From Stenotrophomonas ginsengisoli (GTDB taxonomy: Bacteria > Pseudomonadota > Gammaproteobacteria > Xanthomonadales > Xanthomonadaceae): 64,000 nucleotides of DNA. The position numbers were made by a program, and so were the translations under genes. The DNA is taken from positions 1-64,000 of the forward strand of contig NZ_LDJM01000017.1 of assembly GCF_001431485.1 (NCBI RefSeq), written 5' to 3'. The notes under the pieces are model-generated. The model made no database searches. It saw nothing but the letters and a program-made list of their open reading frames with translations, and was not told where the DNA came from. Shown piece by piece: positions 18,481 to 26,478 of this stretch (positions are counted from its first letter, which is position 1; every line of letters starts with the position of its first letter).

Positions 18481-20339
18481 TGAGTCCAGGCAGTACCGCT
18501 GACAGCAGTTTTGATGGCAAGGCCTTTGCGGCCGGATTGAGTACGGCCCCGGGGGTGTACCGCATGTATGCGGACGATGACACCCTGTTGTATGTGGGCA
18601 AGGCGCGCGCGCTGCGCAAGCGTGTGGGCAGCTACTTCAACGGCTCGCCGAAGAACGCACGCATCAGCGTGATGCTCTCGCAGGTGGCGCGGATGGAGGT
18701 CACGGTCACCCGTACCGAGGCCGAGGCCTTGCTGCTGGAAAACCAGCTGATCAAATCCCTGGGCCCGCGTTACAACGTGGCCCTGCGCGATGACAAGAGT
18801 TACCCCTATGTGCTGCTGACCCGCGAGCGCTGGCCGCGGATCGCCCTGCACCGTGGCCCGCGCAGCCACAACGGGCGTTACTTCGGCCCGTATCCCGGCG
18901 TCACCGCGGTGCGCGAGACCTTGAACCTGATGCACAAGCTGTTCGGCCTGCGCAGCTGCGAGGACAGCGTGTTCCGCAACCGCACCCGGCCCTGTCTGCA
19001 ACATCAGATCGGGCGCTGTTCGGCGCCCTGCGTGGAGCGCGTCAGTGATGTGGAGTACACCGAGGCGGTACGGCGTGCGGCGATGTTTCTGGACGGGCGC
19101 AGCGATGCCCTGATCAACGAGCTCGGCCAGCAGATGCAGGTGGCCAGTGATGCGCTGGATTTCGAGCAGGCCGCGCGTCTGCGTGACCTGGTCAAATCCC
19201 TGCGCAGCATGCACAACCGGCAGTACGTCGATGGCCAGGCGCTGGACCTGGATGCCCTGGCCTGTGCGATGGACGGCGCCAATGCCTGCGTGATGCTGTT
19301 GTCCTTCCGCGATGGCCGCAACCTGGGCACGCGTGCGTTCTTCCCGCGCACCAACGGCCAGGACAGCGCCGAAGAGGTGCTGGCCGCCTTCGTGTCGCAG
19401 TACTACAGCGAACAGCCGGCGCCGGCAGAGATCCTGCTGGACCGTGAAATCGAGGAGTCCGGGCTGATCGAGGCGGCACTGAGCGAGGCGGCCGAGCGCC
19501 GGGTGCAGCTGAAGTGGAATGTGCGCAACGAACGTGCCGGTTACATCGCCCTGGTCAGCCGCAATGCGCAGGCGGCGCTGTCCCAGGAGCTGTCCAGCCG
19601 GGGTGCCCAGCGTGTGCGCAGCGAGGGCCTGCAGGCGTTGTTGCAGTTGCCGGCCCCGGCCAACCGGGTGGAGTGTTTTGACATCAGCCACACCATGGGC
19701 GAAGCCACCGTAGCCTCATGCGTGGTGTTTGATGCCAATGGCCCGGTCAGCAGCCAGTACCGGCGCTACAACATCAGCGGCATCACGCCCGGTGATGATT
19801 ACGCGGCCATGCACCAGGCGCTGGAGCGTCGTTTCCGCAAGTCGGTGGAGGAGGACGGGGTGTTGCCGGATGTGCTGCTCATCGACGGCGGCGCCGGGCA
19901 GCTGGCCCAGGCCCAGTCGGTGCTCGATGCACTCGGCGTGCAGGGCGTGATCCTGGTCGGTGTGGCCAAGGGGCCGCAGCGCCGCGCCGGCGAGGAGACC
20001 CTGGTCCTGCCCGATGGCAGCAGCCTGCGGCCGGGGGCGGCCAGCCCGGGCCTGCAGTTCATCCAGCAGGTGCGTGACGAGGCGCACCGCTTTGCCATCA
20101 CCGGCCATCGCGCGCGCCGGCAGAAGGCCCGCGCCACCAGTCGTCTGGAAGACATCGAGGGAATCGGCCCGCGCCGGCGGGGCGCATTGCTGCGCCATTT
20201 CGGCGGCCTGGGTGGGCTCAAGGCGGCCGGACAGGCGGAAATTGCCCGGGTTGAAGGCATCAGCGCTGCGCTTGCTGCGCGTATCTACGCTAATCTTCAT
20301 GGATTGTCGGAAGTGCCTCCGACGAATGAGTCGACGTAA
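18480..20339 (+). CDS. uvrC: Excinuclease ABC subunit UvrC
   Basis: UvrC makes both incisions around UvrB-bound DNA damage in nucleotide excision repair. The 619-residue product has the N-terminal GIY-YIG nuclease (APGVYRMY then LLYVGKA) and a cysteine-bearing middle region. It continues with a UVR motif that binds UvrB (about 205-240), the RNase H-like second nuclease (DVLLIDGGAGQL) and a C-terminal helix-hairpin-helix pair (about 560-615). The ATG at 18480 overlaps the preceding stop; a much longer in-frame extension upstream is not credible. pgsA follows within 5 bases, as in E. coli. Confidence 0.96.
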   Translation: MSPGSTADSSFDGKAFAAGLSTAPGVYRMYADDDTLLYVGKARALRKRVGSYFNGSPKNARISVMLSQVARMEVTVTRTEAEALLLENQLIKSLGPRYNVALRDDKSYPYVLLTRERWPRIALHRGPRSHNGRYFGPYPGVTAVRETLNLMHKLFGLRSCEDSVFRNRTRPCLQHQIGRCSAPCVERVSDVEYTEAVRRAAMFLDGRSDALINELGQQMQVASDALDFEQAARLRDLVKSLRSMHNRQYVDGQALDLDALACAMDGANACVMLLSFRDGRNLGTRAFFPRTNGQDSAEEVLAAFVSQYYSEQPAPAEILLDREIEESGLIEAALSEAAERRVQLKWNVRNERAGYIALVSRNAQAALSQELSSRGAQRVRSEGLQALLQLPAPANRVECFDISHTMGEATVASCVVFDANGPVSSQYRRYNISGITPGDDYAAMHQALERRFRKSVEEDGVLPDVLLIDGGAGQLAQAQSVLDALGVQGVILVGVAKGPQRRAGEETLVLPDGSSLRPGAASPGLQFIQQVRDEAHRFAITGHRARRQKARATSRLEDIEGIGPRRRGALLRHFGGLGGLKAAGQAEIARVEGISAALAARIYANLHGLSEVPPTNEST

Positions 20340-20343
20340 CGTA

Positions 20344-20964
20344 ATGAATTTGACCCTCCCCACCTGGTTGACCCTGTTGCGCATCGTGATGATTCCGGTG
20401 CTGGTGCTGGTGTTCTACCTCCCCTACAAGTGGACCAACTTTGCCTGTGCGGCAGTATTTGGCCTGGCTGCGATCACCGACTGGCTGGACGGCTGGATCG
20501 CCCGGCGCTGGAACATGCAGTCTGCCTTCGGTGCTTTCCTGGACCCGGTCGCCGACAAGCTGATGGTGGCGGTGGCGCTGTTTTTGATCGTGCAGGGTCA
20601 TCCGACCCCGTGGATGGCGTTCTGGGCCGCAGTGATCGTCGGCCGGGAGATTGCGGTGTCGGCCTTGCGTGAATGGATGGCCGAGCTGGGCCAGCGGGCC
20701 AAGGTCGGTGTGGCCATGATCGGCAAGATCAAGACCACCGTGCAGATGATCGCCCTGTTGTGCCTGCTGTACTCGGTGACCCCGGGTCAGCAGCAGACCC
20801 GCGATATCTGGCTGGGTGAGCCGATCTTCCACCTCGGTGACTGGCTGTTGGCCGCTGCCGCATTGCTGACCCTGTGGTCAGGCCTGCAGTACCTGTGGGC
20901 TGCCTGGCCGAGCCTGAAGGCCGATGAGATGGCGGCCCGGGAAAAAGTGAAATCCAAGCAATAA
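20344..20964 (+). CDS. pgsA: CDP-diacylglycerol-glycerol-3-phosphate 3-phosphatidyltransferase
   Basis: PgsA makes phosphatidylglycerophosphate, the committed step to phosphatidylglycerol and cardiolipin. The 206-residue membrane protein has several hydrophobic helices. It carries the complete CDP-alcohol phosphotransferase signature, in the segment from DWLDGWIARR to LDPVADK with all four aspartates present. It begins just after uvrC. The tRNA-Gly genes directly downstream repeat the uvrC-pgsA-glyW arrangement of E. coli. Confidence 0.95.
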   Translation: MNLTLPTWLTLLRIVMIPVLVLVFYLPYKWTNFACAAVFGLAAITDWLDGWIARRWNMQSAFGAFLDPVADKLMVAVALFLIVQGHPTPWMAFWAAVIVGREIAVSALREWMAELGQRAKVGVAMIGKIKTTVQMIALLCLLYSVTPGQQQTRDIWLGEPIFHLGDWLLAAAALLTLWSGLQYLWAAWPSLKADEMAAREKVKSKQ

Positions 20965-20970
20965 ATACTG

Positions 20971-20998
20971 TTGACGAAGGCGTGAAGTGGTGTATTAT
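20971..20998 (+). promoter_or_regulatory. Promoter of the tRNA-Gly/Cys block
   Basis: TTGACG (20971-20976) and TATTAT (20993-20998) are 16 bases apart, close to consensus. The predicted start near 21005 is just before the first tRNA-Gly at 21011. It is the best promoter seen in the window. A related 50-base copy precedes the fifth tRNA-Gly. Confidence 0.85.
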
Positions 20999-21010
20999 TT
21001 CGCCTCCCAT

Positions 21011-21086
21011 GCGGGAATAGCTCAGTTGGTAGAGCGCAACCTTGCCAAGGTTGAGGTCGCGAGTTCGAGTCTCGTTTTCCGCTCCA
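21011..21086 (+). tRNA. tRNA-Gly (GCC), copy 1
   Basis: 76-nt tRNA with anticodon GCC (CTTGCCAAG loop and stem) and encoded CCA. It differs from copies 2-5 by one base, T instead of C at 21078, which turns acceptor pair 5:68 from G:C into G:U. The tRNA should still fold normally. Confidence 0.95.
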
Positions 21087-21156
21087 GTCTGCAAAGCCCT
21101 GTTCACAGGTGCTTGCAGGCAGTGAAGCGAAAGCAACGCTGAGGGAAGGAAAATCT

Positions 21157-21232
<76 letters not shown>

Positions 21233-21291
21233 ATTTTCCAGCAGCCGCAAGGCTGCAGTCACCACCGGATACCAAGCGGTGGGGCATCAAT

Positions 21292-21367
<76 letters not shown>

Positions 21368-21425
21368 GTTTCCAGCGGCCGCAAGGTCGTGGTCATCACC
21401 GGATACCAAACGGTGGGACATCCCT

Positions 21426-21501
<76 letters not shown>

Positions 21502-21575
21502 CGATGTCATGACCGACCTGTCTTCCAGTGGACAGGGCCTGCATCATCAGCCCTTCGGGGATGAAATTCAGGCAG

Positions 21576-21625
21576 ATAAATACTGGTGTGGAACGTGAAA
21601 TTTCGGTATCATGTTCGCATCCCAA
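21576..21625 (+). promoter_or_regulatory. Degenerate copy of the tRNA-Gly promoter region
   Basis: The 50 bases directly before copy 5 match in length and partly in sequence the 50 bases before copy 1 (20961-21010). Both begin ATAAATACTG and end CGC-TCCCA, and both have a -10-like TAT-AT (here TATCAT, 21607-21612). The -35 is poorer (GTGTGG instead of TTGACG). The upstream region was therefore duplicated with the tRNA and has since drifted. Confidence 0.6.
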
Positions 21626-21701
<76 letters not shown>

Positions 21702-21772
21702 GATTCAACAAGGTTCCGTGTCGCGGGGTCTTGTGCGCAATGGGCATCGTTGGCCCGATGCAACAGCTTGTT

Positions 21773-21846
21773 GGCCTGATGGCAGAGTGGTTATGCAACG
21801 GATTGCAAATCCGTGTACGCCGGTTCGATTCCGACTCAGGCCTCCA
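21773..21846 (+). tRNA. tRNA-Cys (GCA)
   Basis: 74-nt tRNA with anticodon GCA (GATTGCAAATC) and encoded CCA. It corresponds in position to cysT after glyW in E. coli. A strong terminator follows within 10 bases, ending the transcript. Confidence 0.96.
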
Positions 21847-21851
21847 ATAAA

Positions 21852-21877
21852 AAGCCCCGCATAGCGGGGTTTTTTAT
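21852..21877 (+). terminator. Terminator after tRNA-Cys
   Basis: CCCCGC and GCGGGG stem strands (within 21855-21869), a short AT-rich loop and a T run. The A run on the 5' side lets it work on the other strand too, for the CcoG-like gene that ends at 21994. Confidence 0.85.
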
Positions 21878-21993
21878 TGCCTGTTTGTCCCCTGGGGCTT
21901 GTCGTGGCCTGCTTTGCAGGTCCGGGTGGTCCCTTGGGCAAGCCAGGCAGACATGGGGCGGTGTGTGGATGCGTAATGCAGCTGCACTACGTG

Positions 21994-23028
21994 TTACAGC
22001 ACGATCAGCGCGATCACGGCACTGGCGACCAGCATCACGCAGGCCAGCATGGTGCGCCGCCGCCAGTAACGCACAGGCAGGCCGTCAGCGGCCGCCTGGC
22101 TCTGATGGAGGATCAGGCCGCCGGGCAGGCCGTGCCGGGCCAGGGCGTCATCACAGGCGGTGATGCAGCGGCCGCAATCCAGGCAGCTGGCATCAAATCC
22201 GTTGCGCACGTCCAGCCGCAGGGGGCATTGCTGTTGGCAGGCGCCGCAATCCAGGCAGTCGCCCAGTCGGTCCGGGGCAAAGCGAGGCCAGCTGCCTGCG
22301 ATGGCTGGATTGGCCGCACGCAGCACGTAATCCTGGGCGGTGGTCCGGTTGAGCAGGGCCCGTCCGCGGGCCTGGATTCCCGGCAGGCCGGCCGCACGCG
22401 GGCCACGAGGTTCACCGCGGCGCAGCTGGTAGCGCACATGCGGGGTGTGCGCATCGCCAATGAAGGGCTGCAGACGGGCGAAGGGGCACAGTTCGGTGCA
22501 CAGGCGGCTGCGCAGGAAGTGGATGTTGGCCCAGGTGGCCAGGGCATAGAAGGCTGCCCAGAACACGGTCCACGCATTCCAGCCGTCGCCGGCTGGAGGC
22601 AACAGGCTGCGGATCGGGGTGAAGTAGCCGATGAAGCTGATCCCGGTCCAGATCGCGAGCAGGACCCAGAGCAGGTTGCCGAGGGGTTTGCCGGCACGCA
22701 TCAAGTGCTGGTGCACGCGGCCCAGGATGGACTGCGGGCAGGCCAGGCCGCACCACAGACGCCCGCCCAGATGGGTAAGCAGGTACAGCAGGCTCAGGGC
22801 ACAGGCGCCCAGGGCGAGCAGGACGGGCAGGGCGGCGGTGTCCAGCTGCCAGCCCAGCAGCAGGGCCCGGCGCTGGGCCAGATCGAGCAGGATCGCCGGC
22901 TGGCCCTGGATCAGCAGCCAGGGCAGGCCGTAGAACGCGGCCAGCAGCAGGGCCGCCAGCGGCCGGCGCAGGCGTTGTGTCAGTGCGGGTGTGGTGGCGC
23001 AGGGCGGTTGCGGCAGGGTCAGTCCCAT
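21994..23028 (-). CDS. CcoG/RdxA-like membrane polyferredoxin, shortened
   Basis: CcoG-type proteins are membrane ferredoxins that help insert copper into cbb3 cytochrome oxidase. The 344-residue product has the N-terminal helices with GRLWCGLACPQS and the TELCPFARLQ segment. A double 4Fe-4S cluster region follows (CLDCGACQQQCPLRLDVR, then CLDCGRCITACDD). It stops after one last helix. Family members are usually near 470 residues and end in a periplasmic Ig-like domain, which is missing here. The start overlaps the end of the small membrane gene upstream by 10 bases. No ccoNOP genes are in view, so the exact partner is uncertain. Confidence 0.8.
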   Translation of the reverse strand: MGLTLPQPPCATTPALTQRLRRPLAALLLAAFYGLPWLLIQGQPAILLDLAQRRALLLGWQLDTAALPVLLALGACALSLLYLLTHLGGRLWCGLACPQSILGRVHQHLMRAGKPLGNLLWVLLAIWTGISFIGYFTPIRSLLPPAGDGWNAWTVFWAAFYALATWANIHFLRSRLCTELCPFARLQPFIGDAHTPHVRYQLRRGEPRGPRAAGLPGIQARGRALLNRTTAQDYVLRAANPAIAGSWPRFAPDRLGDCLDCGACQQQCPLRLDVRNGFDASCLDCGRCITACDDALARHGLPGGLILHQSQAAADGLPVRYWRRRTMLACVMLVASAVIALIVL

Positions 23029-23315
23029 TGCTCGTCATCCATGCGGGCCGGCGGTGGCGGGGTGGGGCGCAGCATCAGCCAGGTGATGGCACTGGCCAGG
23101 CTGGCCACTGCCCAGAACATGAAAAAGCCCAGGCTGTAGCCGGTGATCCGGCTGCTGGCCACCGCCGGCCAACTGATGGCGGCCAGCGCCAGTGGATCGA
23201 TCAGGGTGAAAAAGACCCCGGTGGCCAGTGCGGCCGCCACGAAGGCCGGCCACAGGATCAGGCCGGCGGTGCGCAGGTGTGGGCGGGTTGGCGATGAATC
23301 GATGGGCTTGGACAT
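23019..23315 (-). CDS. Small two-helix membrane protein upstream of the CcoG-like gene
   Basis: The 98-residue product has two hydrophobic helices (about 16-40 and 58-82), a short positive N terminus and an acidic C terminus (MDDEQWD). I do not recognise a named family; it is not FixH, which is longer. Its end overlaps the CcoG-like gene by 10 bases, so translation is probably coupled. The start ATG at 23315 has a GTGAGG ribosome site 6 bases away. A perfect FNR box lies about 80 bases upstream. A role in oxidase or heme biogenesis is suggested only by this context. Confidence 0.75.
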   Translation of the reverse strand: MSKPIDSSPTRPHLRTAGLILWPAFVAAALATGVFFTLIDPLALAAISWPAVASSRITGYSLGFFMFWAVASLASAITWLMLRPTPPPPARMDDEQWD

Positions 23316-23388
23316 GAAGGCCTCACGACAAGGTCGCCCGGACGGGCAGCGAGCGGACCTAGGCTAGGGGCTGGATGCGGGGCCGGCA

Positions 23389-23402
23389 TTGATCGCGATC
23401 AA
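23389..23402. promoter_or_regulatory. FNR/ANR-type box 1 (divergent gap)
   Basis: TTGATCGCGATCAA matches TTGAT-N4-ATCAA perfectly and is a full palindrome. It faces the small membrane protein/CcoG-like unit. With the box at -41.5 the start would be near 23354, where a TAGCCT element (23366-23361, minus strand) is at the right distance for a -10. Activation under low oxygen is expected from the known site. Confidence 0.8.
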
Positions 23403-23433
23403 TGGGGTCGGTGCAAGGCCGGCGTGTACGGGA

Positions 23434-23447
23434 TTGATCGGCATCAA
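23434..23447. promoter_or_regulatory. FNR/ANR-type box 2 (divergent gap)
   Basis: TTGATCGGCATCAA is a second exact TTGAT-N4-ATCAA site, 45 bases centre to centre from box 1 and on the hemN side. At -41.5 it would place the hemN start near 23482, next to the ATG at 23483. Confidence 0.8.
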
Positions 23448-23482
23448 CGCAGGCCAATGCGGAGTGTGCGATCTTGCGCACT

Positions 23483-24892
23483 ATGGAAAACGACCACTCC
23501 CCGGCAGCCCGTCTGGGCTGGAACTTCGATGCCGAACTGCTGCGCCGCCATGACCGGCCGGGTCCGCGCTATACCTCCTATCCGACCGCACCGCAGTTCC
23601 ACGATGGTTTCGGCCAGCAGCAGCTGCAGGCAGCGGCGGCGCGCAGCAATGCCAGTGGCCGGCCGCTGTCGCTGTACGTGCATGTGCCGTTCTGCACCAG
23701 TCCCTGCTTTTACTGTGGCTGCAACCGCATCATCACCCGTGACCTGAGCCGTGGTGCGGCCTATGTGGCGCAACTGCTGCAGGAGGCCGAGCGCATGGCG
23801 GCCCTGTTCGGGCCCTGCCGGGAAGTGGTGCAGCTGCATTTCGGCGGTGGTACCCCCAACTTCCTGAGCCCGGCGCAGTTGCGTGAGTTGCTGGGCGGGC
23901 TGCGCCGCTTGTTCCGTTTCAGTGATGATCCCGGGCGCGACATCTCCATCGAGCTGGATCCGCGCATGATCACGCCGGCCCAGGTGGCCGAACTGGGGGC
24001 GATGGGTTTCAACCGCGCCAGTCTGGGCGTGCAGGACATCGACCCCTGCGTGCAGGAGGCCATCAACCGGATCCAGCCGCTGGAGCAGACCCTGGCGGTG
24101 ATCAATGCCTGCCGTCAGTACGGCCTGCGTTCGGTCAACCTGGATCTGATCTATGGCCTGCCGCGGCAGTCGGCGGCCGGATTTGCGCAGACTGTCGATG
24201 AAATGCTCGAGCAGCGTCCGGAGCGGCTGGCCATCTATGGTTATGCGCACCTGCCGCACCTGTTCCGGGCCCAGCGCCAGATCGATGATGCCGATCTGCC
24301 CAGTGCCGAGGACAAGCTGGCCCTGCTCGGCATCGCCGTGGACAAGCTCACCGCCGCCGGTTACCAGTACATCGGCCTGGACCACTTCGCCCTGCCGGAC
24401 GATCCGCTCGCCCAGGCCCAGCGGCAGGGGCAGTTGCACCGCAACTTCATGGGCTACACCACCCACGCGCAGACCGACCTGATTGGTCTGGGTGTCAGTG
24501 CAATCAGCCATATCGACAACACCTACAGCCAGAATCCGCGCGATCTTCCGGCCTGGGAGGAAGCCCTGGCCGGCGGTGGGTTGCCGGTGTGGCGTGGCAT
24601 CGAGCTCAGTGCCGATGACACGCTGCGTGCGGCACTGGTGCAGGACCTGATGTGCCACGGCCAGGTGGACATGGCGGCCTATGAGCAGCGCTCTGGCGTG
24701 GCATTTGCCGATTATTTCGCCGAAGACCTGCAGCGCTTGCAGGCACTGCAGGCCGACGGTCTGGCCCAGGTCAAGGACGGGGTGATTAGTGCCACGCACT
24801 GGGGGCGGCCGCTGCTGCGTCTGCTGGCCATGTGCTTTGACCCGTACCTGCATGGAAAACAGGGCGAACAGCGTTTTTCCCGCGCTATCTGA
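23483..24892 (+). CDS. hemN: Oxygen-independent coproporphyrinogen III dehydrogenase HemN
   Basis: HemN is a radical SAM enzyme that decarboxylates coproporphyrinogen III to protoporphyrinogen IX without oxygen. The 469-residue product has GPRYTSYPTAPQF near the N terminus and the cluster motif FCTSPCFYCGCNR (CX3CX2CXC), typical of true HemN rather than HemW. The ATG at 23483 gives a normal N terminus. A TTG three codons upstream (23474) has a better-spaced GGAG site and is an alternative. An FNR box lies 36 bases upstream of the ATG, so anaerobic induction is likely. It is divergent from the CcoG-like unit. Confidence 0.94.
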   Translation: MENDHSPAARLGWNFDAELLRRHDRPGPRYTSYPTAPQFHDGFGQQQLQAAAARSNASGRPLSLYVHVPFCTSPCFYCGCNRIITRDLSRGAAYVAQLLQEAERMAALFGPCREVVQLHFGGGTPNFLSPAQLRELLGGLRRLFRFSDDPGRDISIELDPRMITPAQVAELGAMGFNRASLGVQDIDPCVQEAINRIQPLEQTLAVINACRQYGLRSVNLDLIYGLPRQSAAGFAQTVDEMLEQRPERLAIYGYAHLPHLFRAQRQIDDADLPSAEDKLALLGIAVDKLTAAGYQYIGLDHFALPDDPLAQAQRQGQLHRNFMGYTTHAQTDLIGLGVSAISHIDNTYSQNPRDLPAWEEALAGGGLPVWRGIELSADDTLRAALVQDLMCHGQVDMAAYEQRSGVAFADYFAEDLQRLQALQADGLAQVKDGVISATHWGRPLLRLLAMCFDPYLHGKQGEQRFSRAI

Positions 24893-24943
24893 GCCGCGGG
24901 TGTATTCCGCAAACGCTTGTTTTCAGGCACCCTATGGCGGTCT

Positions 24944-25030
24944 GCCCGGATGGCGAAATCGGTAGACGCAGCGGACTTAAAATCCGCCGGGGGCAACTCC
25001 TTGCCGGTTCGATCCCGGCTCCGGGCACCA
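24944..25030 (+). tRNA. tRNA-Leu (TAA)
   Basis: 87-nt class II tRNA with a long variable arm, anticodon TAA (CTTAAAA loop) and encoded CCA. It corresponds to leuZ, which in E. coli follows glyW-cysT directly; here it is 3.1 kb away behind hemN. I see no good promoter just upstream, so transcription through from hemN is possible. Confidence 0.96.
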
Positions 25031-25034
25031 GATC

Positions 25035-25060
25035 AAAAACCGCCGCAAGGCGGTTTTTTA
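25035..25060 (+). terminator. Terminator after tRNA-Leu
   Basis: A six-base stem ACCGCC/GGCGGT (25039-25044 with 25049-25054), a GCAA loop and a T run, flanked 5' by an A run. Confidence 0.85.
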
Positions 25061-25161
25061 TTGTCCTGATCCGCACAAAACAGGTTGTGGACTGGCTGGC
25101 AGGGGGCGCTGGGGCTACAGTGCAGGCTTGCCTTGTTGTGACTGCGGGATGGGTGCGGGTG

Positions 25162-26448
25162 ATGGGGATTGCAATCAGTGCGGCTGACCGGCCGGTGATC
25201 GGGATTGTGGGCCTGGGGTATGTAGGCCTGCCGCTGGCAGTGGCCTTCGGCCGTCAATTGCCGGTAGTCGGTTTTGATATCGATGCCCGGCGCGTGGCCG
25301 AACTGCGTGCAGGCCATGACCACACCTTGGAAACCCGCGACGAAGACCTGGCTGCTGCGGTGCAACTGGATTTTGCCGATGATCCGGCTGCCTTGTTGCC
25401 CTGCAATACCTATATCGTCACCGTGCCGACTCCGATCGATGCACATGAGCAACCCGATCTTGAACCTTTGCGTTCGGCCTGCACTTTGCTCACCTGTGTG
25501 CTGCGCCCGGGTGATCTGGTGATCTTCGAATCCACGGTGTATCCGGGCACCACCGAAGAGGTGTGTGTGCCCTTGCTGGAGGCCGGTAGCGGCCTGCAGT
25601 TCAATCAGGATTTCTACGTGGGCTACAGCCCGGAGCGGATCAATCCGGGTGATCATGCGCGGCGCTTGGCCGATATCTGCAAGGTCACCTCCGGCTCCAC
25701 CCCTGAAGTGGCACAGGTGGTGGATGCGCTCTACAGGCGCATCATCACTGCCGGTACCTGGCTGGCATCATCAATCAAGGTGGCCGAGGCGGCCAAGGTG
25801 ATCGAAAACATCCAGCGCGACGTCAATATCGCCCTGGTCAATGAGTTGGCCCTGATTTTCGACCGGCTCGGCATCGATACCCTGGACGTGCTGGAAGCGG
25901 CGGGCAGCAAGTGGAATTTCCTGCCGTTCCGGCCTGGCATGGTCGGCGGGCACTGCATTGGCGTGGATCCGTACTACCTGCTGCACAAGAGCATGAGCGT
26001 GGGTTACCACCCTGACCTGATCCATACCGCCCGTTCGGTCAACAACCGGGTGGTGGCGCATGTGGCCGGCAAGGTGCAGCAATTGCTGGCATCACGTGGC
26101 AAGGCAATAGCCGGGGCCCGGATCCTGGTACTGGGGGCGACCTTCAAGGAAGACTGTCCTGATCTGCGCAACAGTCGCGCGTTGGACCTGGTGCGTCGTT
26201 TCAGCAGCGCCGGTGCGCAAGTGACCTGCTGTGACCCCTGGGCAGACCCGGTGCTGGCGCTGCAGCAAGAAGGGGTGCAGGTGGTTGCCGATCCGTCCAG
26301 CGGCCATGACGCTATCGTGCTGGCAGTGGCGCATGCGCAGTACCGTGCGCTGTCAGCTGAACAGATCCATGCCATGGGGCATGCAAATACCGTGATTTAC
26401 GACGTCAAATCGGTCTGGCCACGCCATTTGGTCGATGAGCGGTTGTAG
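25162..26448 (+). CDS. UDP-sugar 6-dehydrogenase of the TviB/WbpO type
   Basis: Such enzymes oxidise UDP-N-acetylhexosamines to uronic acids for surface polysaccharides. The 428-residue product has the NAD-binding IGIVGLGYVGLPLAVAFG, a central helix domain and the catalytic cysteine C265 in GGHCIGVDPYYLLHK. A C-terminal UDP-binding domain contains LGATFKEDCPDLRNS. The GHCIGVDPYY form resembles TviB/WbpO more than the UDP-glucose dehydrogenase form. I chose the ATG at 25162; no strong ribosome site is visible. It stands alone between tRNA-Leu and an unrelated gene, with no glycosyltransferase beside it, so acquisition next to the tRNA is possible but unproven. Confidence 0.85.
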   Translation: MGIAISAADRPVIGIVGLGYVGLPLAVAFGRQLPVVGFDIDARRVAELRAGHDHTLETRDEDLAAAVQLDFADDPAALLPCNTYIVTVPTPIDAHEQPDLEPLRSACTLLTCVLRPGDLVIFESTVYPGTTEEVCVPLLEAGSGLQFNQDFYVGYSPERINPGDHARRLADICKVTSGSTPEVAQVVDALYRRIITAGTWLASSIKVAEAAKVIENIQRDVNIALVNELALIFDRLGIDTLDVLEAAGSKWNFLPFRPGMVGGHCIGVDPYYLLHKSMSVGYHPDLIHTARSVNNRVVAHVAGKVQQLLASRGKAIAGARILVLGATFKEDCPDLRNSRALDLVRRFSSAGAQVTCCDPWADPVLALQQEGVQVVADPSSGHDAIVLAVAHAQYRALSAEQIHAMGHANTVIYDVKSVWPRHLVDERL

Positions 26449-26478
26449 ACTGCCCGCGTTCATTTTTTGAGACATCCC

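Noticed and set aside
21877..23139. Plus-strand open frame of 420 codons across the CcoG-like gene
   Set aside because: It is Gln/Gly/Ala-rich without any motif, while the reverse strand has clear 4Fe-4S cysteine motifs.
25031..25161. Possible attachment site or island edge at the 3' end of tRNA-Leu
   Set aside because: I found no integrase and no second copy of the tRNA end within the window; only a normal terminator lies there.
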